From Rachicladosporium sp. CCFEE 5018 (Eukaryota; Ascomycota; Dothideomycetes; Cladosporiales; Cladosporiaceae): a stretch of 26,409 nucleotides of DNA. Position numbers and translations under genes: made by a program. The notes beneath the pieces are model-generated. The model did no database searches. It had not been told where the DNA came from and saw only the letters and a list, made by a program, of their open reading frames with translations. The DNA lies in the NCBI GenBank assembly GCA_002077045.2, contig KZ111171.1:1-26409 (forward strand). Direction: 5' to 3'. This document shows, piece by piece, positions 9,241 through 18,320 of this stretch; the first letter of the stretch is position 1, and each line of letters opens with the position of its first letter.

Positions 9241-9364
9241 GAAGGAAGTGAAACAGAAGGTACGAGGTGGCTACGGGTGCTGCCGGCGCTAGTAATCTCT
9301 ATTTGTTGGAGATTGAGCTTCATGATGCTCGATCTCCACTGTCAACGATGTGAACATTACAGCC
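9241..9364. promoter_or_regulatory. short bidirectional promoter of LIP2 and POP7
   Basis: Only 124 bp separate the LIP2 start (minus) from the POP7 start (plus), so the two must share control sequence. It contains the 32-bp inverted repeat at 9307-9338. Confidence 0.6.
9307..9338. repeat. 32-bp inverted repeat in the LIP2/POP7 spacer
   Basis: TGGAGATTGAGC (9307-9318), 8-bp spacer, GCTCGATCTCCA (9327-9338). The 12-bp arms match at 11 of 12 positions; the odd pair is T/G, which as plus-strand RNA would be a U-G wobble. It ends 26 bp before the POP7 ATG. It could be a dimeric transcription-factor site or a 5'-UTR hairpin of POP7; function not known. Confidence 0.5.
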
Positions 9365-10190
9365 ATGGACGAGGCCGAGTCGTCGGCCGGCGTCGCGCCT
9401 ACCAACATCGCAGCAGCTCGAAGAAAGAGCCGACGTCGAGACAAGACTCGGGACAACGGTCATGATAAGCTTCCCCGTCTACCTAAAGGTACCTCTGACC
9501 ACATTGTCAGGTGTTGATCTGCAAGTTGACCCTTAGCTAGACGCCGAATTGTCCAAACGTCCACTCTCCCGTCCAGCGATCCCATCGCCATACTCAGGCA
9601 GCGACAATCAGAAGACAGTCTACGTCTCGGCCAAGACCCCATTTCTGAGTGCTGTGAAGCGAGTCGAGAAACTGCTCAAGCTAGCCGACAAGCGTACTGT
9701 ACAGTCCGCAACTACGATTGCAAAGCAACGCGAGCAGTCCCGCAAGCGCAAACGCAGCTTCGGTGAGTACGACGGGGATGAGATTGCAGGGATCGCCGCA
9801 GTTGCGGAGGAGCAGAGGAAGAGTGGCGAGGGCAGGGAGGAAGTGGTGATTAAGGGCACAGGGAAAGCTGTGCAGAAGGTGCTAGAGCTCGGCTCGTGGT
9901 TTCAGCAGAGGGAGCTGGAGTATAGGGTGAGGTTGCGGACGGGGAGTGTGGGTGCGATCGATGATGTGGAGGTTGCCGAGCCCGAAGATGATCTGGAGGC
10001 AGAGGCTGGCGCTGGTACTGTTGCTCCAACAGAAGGAGACACTGCGAACGAGAGCGTGCTTGATGCTGGAGCTTGCGAGAGGCGGAATGCGCCCGAAGTG
10101 CGACCAGAGCTCGACAAGCCGCCAGAAGCAGTGTCTGGAACGCGGATCAGGTATCTGAGCGTGATGGAAGTGGCAGTGAGTCTGATATGA
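9365..10190 (+). CDS. POP7: RNase P/RNase MRP subunit Pop7 (Rpp20), Alba family
   Basis: Small protein subunit of nuclear RNase P and RNase MRP, acting in tRNA 5' processing and pre-rRNA processing; in yeast it pairs with Pop6 on the RNA. Exons are 9365-9488 and 9541-10190 (52-bp intron, GTACCT...TTAGCTAG), 257 residues. The acceptor is the second of two close AGs, because only it keeps the frame (LPK joined to DAELSKRPL). A basic N-terminus (ARRKSRRRDKTR) precedes the diagnostic Alba block YVSAKTPFLSAVKRVEKLL (residues 69-87). GTGKAVQKVLELGSWFQ follows, then the final strand TRIRYLSVMEVAVSL. An acidic, Ala-rich insert lies before that strand, as is common in filamentous ascomycetes. It is head to head with LIP2. 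Confidence 0.85.
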
Positions 10191-10575
10191 TGATGATAGC
10201 CAGCGCGGCCTCATGCAAGGCGTTCCCAAGCGATATCAGTGGCGTTCTAATGGAGCAGGGCGTTGGAAGCTTAACTGATACCCCAATGCAATGAAGACGG
10301 TGTCGATAGGAGACGTGATCACGTCTAGAGCAGCGTCCACTGCAGCTACCTTACAGAACTCTCAGTAACAATTCTCTTGAGCAACGTAGCATGATTCCGA
10401 CTCTCAACTGTTTGTCGTATACATGCTGTATTCATTGCAGTCTGCCCAGTATCTGTGCCCCGCCTTGGTCTCTCAAACCCCCGCGAACTTCAAGCTTCCT
10501 CGCATCTTCATCACACATCAATAACCTCACGTGCCACTCTCGCCAGCAGTGTCGCGCACTAGCAGACTCAGCGCA
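10191..10575. promoter_or_regulatory. POP7-SNX3 spacer with SNX3 promoter
   Basis: 385 bp between the POP7 stop and the SNX3 start. It has a perfect 16-bp palindrome at 10311-10326 and a CACGTG at 10528-10533, 43 bp before the SNX3 ATG. Pyrimidine-rich stretches precede the start. No gene seen. Confidence 0.4.
10311..10326. repeat. perfect 16-bp palindrome
   Basis: AGACGTGATCACGTCT equals its own reverse complement. It lies 121 bp downstream of the POP7 stop and 250 bp upstream of SNX3. It could be a dimeric factor site or chance. Confidence 0.5.
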
Positions 10576-11357
10576 ATGCAGCGCATTGAGCCGCGCCCGG
10601 AAGCGCAAGCTTCGCCCTCCCAAGGGTATAGCAATGGGACCGAGGGAGCCAATGGCCGAGGACAAGCACCAGTGCCCACGGGCTTTGCAAGCACAGGAGC
10701 AAATCCACATACTCAGAGTTTCGAGGAAATCTATGGCGTGCCCGAGAACTTCTTGGAGATAGAGGTAGGTACTATGGCATAAGCAAGACTGCAGCATACA
10801 TGCACACACATGAGAGTAACTCGAATCTGAGTGCGCACGACGTAGCATTACAGACTCGGAGCAACAATAGCAAAGGAAAAGTCACGATGAGAGGAAGAGA
10901 CACGGCTGCTAACGATAGCTTGCGACAGGTCATCGACCCGCAAACCCACCAACCTACAGCCTCCCCTTCCTCCCGCTACACAACCTACCTAATCCGCCTC
11001 TCAACCAACATCCCCGCCTTCAAGCTCCGTCGCTCAGAAGTGCGGCGACGCTACTCAGACTTCGAAGTCTTCCGCGATCTGCTAGAACGCGAATCCGCAC
11101 GAGTCTCAATTCCTCCATTACCAGGCAAAGTTTACCTCAACCGTTTCGACGACGCAGTGATAGAAGAGCGGAGACGCGGGCTGGAGAGATTTCTGAGGAT
11201 AGTGGCAGGGCACCCGCTGTTACAGACGGGTTCGAGGGTGTTGGGGGGATTTGTGCAGGGTAAGTTCGATCGGAAGCAGGGTGCTATGATTGGGAGTCTT
11301 TGAGGTGGGTGGCTGACGTACGGACCAGATCCAGCGTGGGATCGCAACAGCTGGTAA
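10576..11357 (+). CDS. SNX3: sorting nexin 3 (Snx3/Grd19), PX-domain protein
   Basis: Binds PtdIns3P on endosomes and acts as a cargo adaptor for retromer-dependent retrieval of membrane proteins to the Golgi. Exons are 10576-10764, 10929-11259 and 11329-11357, with introns of 164 and 69 bp; 182 residues. Residues 1-50 are low-complexity (Gly, Ala, Pro, Gln). EEIYGVPENFLEIEVIDPQT leads into the PX domain, with RSEVRRRYSDFEVFRDLL (RRYSDFE is the PtdIns3P-binding core), the PPLPGK loop and RRRGLERFLRIVAGHPLL. The last exon is only 29 nt and encodes the family's characteristic DPAWDRNSW end; without splicing, the frame would end in the unrelated GKFDRKQGAMIGSL. It is convergent with CAB2, with 273 bp between stop codons. 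Confidence 0.93.
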
Positions 11358-11630
11358 CGTGCGAAGAGGGAGATTACGAGGTGATGTATGTAACTCTGAA
11401 GCGTTAACGCTATTGTACATGGGATGTTCCGTTCCTGTATCTGCATTTGCCAGGATCCAAAGAGTCAGGCTAGTGGCACCGAGGCGTGACAAGTGTCGCC
11501 CCAATTTGAGGGGGACTCGAGACGCTAGCAGTGAGCATTTGATCGCTCGATGGCACTGCGGAAGCTGCACTGCACCTCCTGAGCTCAGTTCCCGGCACAC
11601 AAATGTGATCTATACATCGATTCCGATTGC

Positions 11631-12731
11631 TCATCGGCTTCTGCCATTGCTGATAATCTCACTATGCAACCTCGCCACCTCCGGCACAATTAAACTCTCG
11701 ATCTCCAGCGGCATCTCAGTAGATTGCCTGACTTCCCCCATAGTAGCAGCTGTGACGCTCTTCGATCTGCGTGAGCTAGGCACCCGGATCCACTGATCAC
11801 CGCCAGCTGCGGACACGAACAATACCTCGTATTTGCGCGTGTTGAGCATATTACCGATGACCAGATCATGGGAGTACTTCTTCAGTGCGTAGCGAGATTT
11901 CTCGGCCAAGATGGAGGGATCTGTCTCGAGTTTGAAAGATACGATCATGCTCTTGGGTGACCAGACGTCAACCAGCTGCTTTAGAAACTTTGGCACGGGG
12001 TCAAGGTCGATGACTAGCTTGGCACCGTCCATATGAGCTGCAGGCGCTCTCTCCTCCCCTATACCGAGACTTGAGCCGTGGTTTGCGTGCGCAAAATCCT
12101 CTGAAGACTGGATCTTATGCTCGACCATGCAATTGGCGGGGATAAAAAAGTCGGAGACCGCAGCTGCGAGATAGAAGAGTCCATCTGCGCCCAGCGGCCG
12201 CATAAGCATTGCAATCTCTCTTAAATGCCAGAGGTACTCGTTGACGCTCGTGAATGGCAGTAAGAGGAGCATCTTCTCTCGCTTTGCTCGTTCGTACTTC
12301 TGCAGCACTGATGCCATCTGAGCTTGATACTCATCGTCTATGACCACCTCGCCAGTCGACGAAGTCGTCATGTAGTCCAGAAAGCAATTCGTGCTATGTG
12401 AAAAATGTCTCGAATACGGAAGCAGTGAAAACTGACGATGCAGGAAGATCACAGCGTAGCCATTGTCGAGAAAGTACTCGGCGCTTGTTGCTCCACGAGT
12501 GCCGGCGCTGAAGTTGTCGATAAAGCGGACGGTCTGATTCTCTAGTGGGACTGTCGTACCTCCAGAAGTGACAAGAGCTACACGATTGTGTTTCCGGACA
12601 TGATCCGCAATGAAGGGCGTGAGCGAGGAGATGTGCTCGTCCAGTGAGGCAGGTCGAGGGTTGGTCGCGAAGTATGTGGTCTCGCCGTTTGCAAGCTTGC
12701 TGTCGCCGTTGGACTGATCATGGGCTGCCAT
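11631..12731 (-). CDS. CAB2: phosphopantothenate-cysteine ligase (Cab2, eukaryotic CoaB)
   Basis: Cytosolic enzyme that joins cysteine to 4'-phosphopantothenate with nucleotide hydrolysis, the second step of CoA synthesis. Single exon, 366 residues from the Met at 12731 (MAAHDQSNGD). An upstream in-frame Met at 12791 would add a 20-residue basic stretch; I prefer 12731 because fungal homologues begin close to this point. The Rossmann-like core is clear: RVALVTSGGTTVPLENQTVR (residues 50-69), FIDNFSAGTRGATSAEYFL, YAVIFLHRQFSLLPYSRHF. LFYLAAAVSDFFIP and WSPKSMIVSFKLETDPSIL follow, then KKYSHDLVIGNMLNTRKYEV near the C-terminus. These blocks are specific to the stand-alone eukaryotic ligase rather than the fused bacterial CoaBC. 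It is convergent with SNX3 and diverges from the hypothetical gene at 13631. Confidence 0.93.
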   Translation of the reverse strand: MAAHDQSNGDSKLANGETTYFATNPRPASLDEHISSLTPFIADHVRKHNRVALVTSGGTTVPLENQTVRFIDNFSAGTRGATSAEYFLDNGYAVIFLHRQFSLLPYSRHFSHSTNCFLDYMTTSSTGEVVIDDEYQAQMASVLQKYERAKREKMLLLLPFTSVNEYLWHLREIAMLMRPLGADGLFYLAAAVSDFFIPANCMVEHKIQSSEDFAHANHGSSLGIGEERAPAAHMDGAKLVIDLDPVPKFLKQLVDVWSPKSMIVSFKLETDPSILAEKSRYALKKYSHDLVIGNMLNTRKYEVLFVSAAGGDQWIRVPSSRRSKSVTAATMGEVRQSTEMPLEIESLIVPEVARLHSEIISNGRSR

Positions 12732-13630
12732 TTCGATAGCAGTCAAGCCCTTCAACGGAAGGCTTTTGAGGAGGAGCTTGTTAACGCGCAATGGTCAATG
12801 AACATCAAGGACGACTCGCTCAATGGCACCCTTTTCAGCCCATATCTAGCTGCTGACGAAGCTGACACTCCTTCCCAATATCTTGATCCATTGCTCCGAT
12901 AGTGGACATCATAGCGCAGTATCAACGCTGCCAAGAATATACCATCACACGAGGTCCAGTTTAGAGTTTGGAAGGTGCTAAGGCCAAAACTGGGTACTTT
13001 CTGCAGACCTCACCTCCTTTCTCCTCCATCTCACCTTGCTTCTCGCATCTACACCCTGCCTGTCCACAATCTGCTCTCCACCTTCGCAAGAGCATTCATC
13101 AAATATCTGCATAGACTTCACGTGGAGATCTACAACCCTGCGATACTCAGTCGCCAATCCTGATTCCCGCCAGATCAATTGCTGGAAGCCATCATCATGG
13201 TCACTATTGCAGAGTCATACACCATGGCACTAGTGGACTTGACTACCAGCAGCATACTCGCTGGTCAGTCTGTCGAGGATCGCGCTCGAAGGTGCATTAG
13301 GGTGTACGCGTGACTATCCTCTGTTTACCCCTTCCTTGTTCATCCCTTGCATCCTTACAATCCTTAGTCCCGACTTACTTCTCATTGGCCATCGGCACTT
13401 TATTCCTCAAGGACTTGCGGGGAAAGTCAGGCCCTTACAAGCCCATTGAACACCTTGCTCTCGAATCCCTTTTGTTGACGTACGGAGGGATTCTCCATTC
13501 CGCCCTCAGGCGAGGCAGGGGCGATCAGACATATATCACCATGCGGCTGACTTACCCGCGCGCGTAGCAAGACCCTGTTTCGTAAGTTCTGTGCGTTTCA
13601 CTATATGATCAAAGCTTATCTCGTCTTGCC
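12732..13630. promoter_or_regulatory. divergent promoter region between CAB2 and the 13631 gene
   Basis: About 0.9 kb. It has a strongly C/T-rich stretch near 13008-13036 and a second around 13327-13362, typical of fungal promoters. A CACGTG lies at 13119-13124. Short frames on both strands have no recognisable content. Confidence 0.4.
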
Positions 13631-14995
13631 ATGGCTACTCGGCGCGTCAAGGCTGAAGACTGGGCGCCAGTAATGCAGACGCGTATCAAGACTCGAGCTT
13701 CACCTCCGAAAGGGCCACGCGAAGAGGGACTGATGCTGCCGAGGCCTGTCATCAATCGTAGACCAACGCCACTGGACATCGAGCTCGCACAGACAAGATC
13801 ACCAGCCAGGAAACTCTTGCCGACGTTGATCTCGCCTATGGCTGATTCCGAGAGCGTTCGAGATGCAGACGTGGTCGACCTCGCAGCAGATAAGGCATGG
13901 CACCAGCAAGATGCACTAGGTACGCTGACGGTCCGACGCTCGTTGTTGGGGAGGCGAGCATGTCCCAGTGTTGCATCGCGGCGTTCCGGTATGTCCTTCG
14001 GCATACTGGATTATTACATACGCGATGTCAGTCCTTTGCAGAGCCCCGAACTGCCTGTCACTAAGACGCCAGTACTGGACCCTGCGATCGACAAATTTGA
14101 GTTCGGTCTCGCTGAGCCCAAGCTGGAGTCTGCTGTCAGCATCGATGTGACAGACGTCCAAGGTGGTGCGGAGCATGACATCCCACTATTGCCACTATCA
14201 CCGCCGCCACCGCCACCAGCGTCAGTCGTGAGACCACAGCACAAGAAGACATATAGCCTCTTTCCGGCCGTGAACGAGAGCAGCCCACCTTCTCACCGGC
14301 TCGCACAGATTATCAATGACTCTTCAACGGACTTTCATCAACCTCAAGACCCACTCAGCGATACACGAGCAATCCCATCTCAGCGATTCCCATCACAAGT
14401 CCTGGCCAAGCTGGATGGCACTCCTTCACGCCGGCGAGCGCAGACGGTCAGCACGCCATCGCCACCGGAGACTGCCCGTACATCTTGCGTCACGAGTCTT
14501 GGCACACCGCGACCCTCCGCTACTTACTATCGACATCGGAAGGAGAGTCTTGTCGCTTCCGTGCGTGGCCGCAAGGACAGCTGCGCCTCTCAGACTAACG
14601 CTCGACTAATTCCTCTGCGAATCCTGTCGTCAAGTTCCACGGCATCGAGACCAAGTCGCTCTTCGGCGTCGACGTCAACGATCACCGGAGGCTCGCCAAA
14701 CGCGCAATCAAGCTGGAACACGATCACATCGCCTGTCGCCGTCACTACCCCTAGGACTCGCACGAGCTTCGGCAGCCTGGTAGGGGGAGATAGCTCACAA
14801 TATCCTGCGTGTTTCTTCGAAGATGATGACGAATCAGTGCCTTTGCGGAGGAAGTTCCATTGGCAGAGAGCGGGGAGTCTGACGAAAGAGGGCAGTCTCG
14901 GACGGCAAGGCAGGGGCAGATTCGACGACAAAATAGGATTTGGTGAGAGGGTGGGAAGACGGATGTTATGTCGCTGTAGTGGCAGACGAAGATAG
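13631..14995 (+). CDS. unknown Ser/Pro-rich, largely disordered protein
   Basis: Single-exon frame of 454 residues that I do not recognise. Coding is supported by its length, its third-position pattern and a clear promoter-side gap. The N-terminal 90 residues look the most ordered or conserved (RASPPKGPREEGLMLPRPVI, PARKLLPTLISPMADSESV). The middle is low-complexity, with a poly-Pro run at about residues 191-198 (SPPPPPPAS) and many Ser-Pro and Arg-x-x-Ser motifs that suggest phosphorylation. The C-terminus has PLRRKFHWQRAGSLTKEGSL and RGRFDDKIGFGERVGRRML, basic and possibly the only other constrained part. There is no signal peptide or TM helix. It may be a scaffold or a regulatory protein; function cannot be given. 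Confidence 0.75.
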   Translation: MATRRVKAEDWAPVMQTRIKTRASPPKGPREEGLMLPRPVINRRPTPLDIELAQTRSPARKLLPTLISPMADSESVRDADVVDLAADKAWHQQDALGTLTVRRSLLGRRACPSVASRRSGMSFGILDYYIRDVSPLQSPELPVTKTPVLDPAIDKFEFGLAEPKLESAVSIDVTDVQGGAEHDIPLLPLSPPPPPPASVVRPQHKKTYSLFPAVNESSPPSHRLAQIINDSSTDFHQPQDPLSDTRAIPSQRFPSQVLAKLDGTPSRRRAQTVSTPSPPETARTSCVTSLGTPRPSATYYRHRKESLVASVRGRKDSCASQTNARLIPLRILSSSSTASRPSRSSASTSTITGGSPNAQSSWNTITSPVAVTTPRTRTSFGSLVGGDSSQYPACFFEDDDESVPLRRKFHWQRAGSLTKEGSLGRQGRGRFDDKIGFGERVGRRMLCRCSGRRR

Positions 14996-16014
14996 CACCT
15001 GATGACTCATGAGCCTGAATGACTTACCATACCACTCTTCCATATAGCATTACCATCCATCATCGGTAAGACCTGCTTTCCAAGCTTCATGAAGCGTTCA
15101 AGCGTTTGCTCCTCCGCAGTGATCTCAAGCTAGCGGACAGCTGCATATGCAGGCGTCAGCCACAAGGCGGTGGAGATCTGGGCCTGCGCCGATACGGATG
15201 AGATCTAGCTTATAGCCCGAGGTAGCAGAGGGGTGTGCTCGGTGCAGTTCCGTATGGAGCCACGACGTGGGTATTGAAAGATAAGGCGATGCGATGGTAC
15301 GGATATCGCAGTGGTGCCCCATTGAGCGATCTTGAGATTCGGCGGGTGTTTCGAGATGTCCGAGCGTCACTTCGATTTAGTCGTGCCCGTACCATGGCCG
15401 TGATGAAGCGTAACGACGCTTCTATGACGTGAGGATCACATATGACAATTTTCCACTTCATAAAACCTCGTCCCGCTGGCAATTCGTCAAATGCGGCATA
15501 GCAAACCGTGAAACATGTCACAGCAAAGTGGAGACCGGAAGCTCGCTTGTTGGATGACACTGAAGGCGTTGATCGGCGCGCGCTTGTCGCATCCCTGCGC
15601 TTCCTGGTTGATCTTCAGCCCGCATCGCATATGACGGGGTAGACCTGGTCGGCAGGTAAAGTAATGTTCTTTCTAGTCAGATCTTGTGACTTCATTCGTG
15701 CTCCTACAGTCGATTGCTATCTAAGACTTCACGACTTCGAAACGAGTCGTGCGTTGAAGCGGTGCAGGTCACGTCCGGATCCTTTAGTTGCACCTGCATG
15801 ACACGGATGCGTTGGCCCTTACCTCCACTCGTTCCGACTGCGGTGTACATTCAGACCGACCGTTCCTGTTTGCCAGACTTCAGCTCTCTTTCGAGGTCGC
15901 TTCGGAGGACCGACTGGACTGAGCTTGTCGAAACACGTAGCGAGTACTTTCAGCATGCCTGCTATTGGAGCTTAAGAAGATCTCTCGTACAGCAACCAAT
16001 CCCGAATCAAGATT
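14996..16014. other. about 1 kb without a supportable gene
   Basis: It lies between two plus-strand genes. It should contain the terminator of the first and the promoter of the second. Frames at 15210-15560 (minus) and 15714-16055 (plus) have no recognised motif. No repeat or RNA gene seen. Confidence 0.5.
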
Positions 16015-17715
16015 ATGCTGGATCCAGTACAGCATGTTGCCCAGCGCGCAGATGATCAGAGCATGGACTACTTCCGAGATGTGTTCGGCTCAGACAATCC
16101 AGAGGCCGAGGACGCTTTTGATGCTAAATTGAAGGCCGAAGCTGAGCAACTTAGTCTGTCCATCGACGAGCCGAAAGCTCATACGCATGTGAGTGAAAAG
16201 GCTCGTTCAATGGACACGACTGTTTCCGAACGTGCACGCAGATCTGGATCTATCTGTTCGCAGAGCTCGCAGTCTACAGGCTTGACGTCACACTACTCGG
16301 GTGCCTCACGAAAAGTGCCCATGCCCGGAAGCCAAAGCACGCGGCACGGACAGGACCAGAGCTCTCGCTTTGCGCGCAGGAGCTTTGCTGGAGAACGAAG
16401 CTCACACAACTTTATAGCTTTGCCCAGTCCGGCCCAGTCCACGCCGACGCTGCCAGCGACAGCTTCGGATGATCCTCCAAAGAAGTCCTTCCGCCGCTTG
16501 CGAGGCTTCAGCTTGCTTGGAAAGCACCGCAACAGCTCAGAATCATCGGTGACAGCCCCTGGGTGTCCGCACTGCCCGAGAGATACCGCTAGCAAACGCC
16601 GAGCACTTCACACTTTGCCTTGCGGACATAAGTTCTGCGCCGCCGCAATGAGAATGAAGATCAACGTTCAGAGAGAAAAGGGTCTGTATCCCTCATGCTG
16701 CGGAGTGCCCATCCCTGGTGCTACGATACAGTACGCGATGACTAGAGTCGAGCGTGAGGACTTCCTCGATAACTTTGCGAAGTGGGAAGACGGAGCTTCG
16801 CGAAATGCCTCTGTTGCTACCGAGGCATTGGACTCTGACAGCTTGACATCTGTATCGCCGGATCGGAATCAGAGCCCGCCTCGAGAGACTGAGACCATAG
16901 CTCCCACTGTGCCCGCATCGACCTTCTTCGACACTGTGCCCGAGCTTCTCGCCCTGCAAGCCGCGTGCGAAGCACAATGCCAACGTTTCAAGCTTTGGAC
17001 CTCGCAAAATCGTGCAGCTACGGAGGCAAAGCACCTCGACGCTGTAGCAGCTCTCCGTCGTAGTCAAGAGACCGCACTCGAAGCTCTGCTAGACACCCAC
17101 TCGCTCGCCCTGGCAGATGCGGAAGACAAGCAAGTCACCGCCGAGAGTAGCTTGCGCGAGGTACATGAGCAGGCATACCGCGTCAATGTGACAGCGCTCA
17201 AGCAGCAGGAGGCTTACTGCGCAGGAACATACAGTGATGGACAGCCACATGGTAGGACCATCACGGACTTGGACCGTGCGGAGCTAGACAAGACGAGAAG
17301 AACGCGGGACAACATGGCGAGCCGGCAGGAGAGCGCAATCAACGTACTCCGAGGTGAGCAAGGGAGGCGGATACGGGCTAGAGTGCAGAGGCAGGATAAG
17401 GAGGTCACGGACTTGGAAGTGCTGCAAGAGAGTGACATAGATGCGCTTGAGAGGCAACATGCGATCGAGGTTGAGAACCTTGGCACGATGGAGAAGGAGA
17501 GACGAACGAGACTGGAGGGGCGATGGAGGTTGCAAACCATGATCATGTTGCGGCGGGCCGGGATCGAGGCAGAGGACGTCGAAGCTTGTCGAGGAATCGT
17601 GGTCGACTGGGACGGAGCTTTGGATAGACCTCCAGTGCCAGAGAAAGACGCACGGCGCGGAGCTGCCAGACCGAGATATGATAGTATGCTGGCTGATGGG
17701 CCGGCACATGTATGA
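16015..17715 (+). CDS. unknown protein with degenerate RING-like zinc site and C-terminal coiled coils
   Basis: Single-exon frame of 566 residues (550 if it starts at the Met at 16063, MDYFRDVFGSD). The N-terminal 150 residues are Ser-rich and disordered. A Cys/His cluster follows: C184-x2-C187 (CPHC), C203-x-H205-x2-C208 (CGHKFC), then C228-C229 (YPSCCGVPIP). This resembles the RING-like segment of fungal proteins that read CGHKFC-x2-C...CC-x-xPI. Here the expected Cys two residues after C208 is replaced (CAAAMRM), so one zinc ligand may be missing. From about residue 304 (FFDTVPELLALQAACEAQ) to 510 the protein is mostly charged helix, likely coiled coil, rich in Glu, Arg, Gln and Ala. It ends in a basic tail. 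Ubiquitin ligase activity is possible but unsupported. Confidence 0.75.
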   Translation: MLDPVQHVAQRADDQSMDYFRDVFGSDNPEAEDAFDAKLKAEAEQLSLSIDEPKAHTHVSEKARSMDTTVSERARRSGSICSQSSQSTGLTSHYSGASRKVPMPGSQSTRHGQDQSSRFARRSFAGERSSHNFIALPSPAQSTPTLPATASDDPPKKSFRRLRGFSLLGKHRNSSESSVTAPGCPHCPRDTASKRRALHTLPCGHKFCAAAMRMKINVQREKGLYPSCCGVPIPGATIQYAMTRVEREDFLDNFAKWEDGASRNASVATEALDSDSLTSVSPDRNQSPPRETETIAPTVPASTFFDTVPELLALQAACEAQCQRFKLWTSQNRAATEAKHLDAVAALRRSQETALEALLDTHSLALADAEDKQVTAESSLREVHEQAYRVNVTALKQQEAYCAGTYSDGQPHGRTITDLDRAELDKTRRTRDNMASRQESAINVLRGEQGRRIRARVQRQDKEVTDLEVLQESDIDALERQHAIEVENLGTMEKERRTRLEGRWRLQTMIMLRRAGIEAEDVEACRGIVVDWDGALDRPPVPEKDARRGAARPRYDSMLADGPAHV

Positions 17716-18320
17716 AGCATGATCAGCGGCCACGAACAGGATCTTGATCTATGTGCACTTTCACACTGTTCAAGAGTTGTCATGGGCATGGACTTTGTCC
17801 ATACGCACTCACGCCAGACAATGTAAGAACATCATCGTGGACCCTAGAGACCATCGGCAAATGATCACCTTCAATGTATGCCAGTCCTCACAGTAGCGCA
17901 ACTTGCCTGGCTGCTACGATCCTCTGGCGATTCGAAGCTCTCACGGATCGGCATTCCATGCTCAAGGCTCGACCGAGCACATCGCGACAATGACTTTGCG
18001 AGTGGCAGTACCCAGGAGAGTTTAAGCTCAAGGTCCGTCGCCATTCATAGAAACAGTGATCATCGCTCACCTCAATACAGCAAGCGGAATGAGACACTCG
18101 CAGCGCGGAATATAGCACCGTCATGAGGATCAAAGTTGTACAGGAGAGACGGTGCGGACACAGCTAGATCGTGTTTTCAGCTTGATCCAAGGCACCCGGT
18201 CTGCCGCAAGACTTTTGACATTGCCGCGAAATGCAATTTCTTCAGCTACACCACAATCGAGAGGAGAATCCCCCTGAACCCTGTAGGCTGGAACCTTGGT
18301 ATTCCGTCGGTGTCGAGTTT
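17716..18320. other. convergent intergenic region
   Basis: 605 bp between the stop codons of the RING-like gene and the tannase gene, expected to hold both terminators. No gene, RNA or repeat that I can support. Confidence 0.5.
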
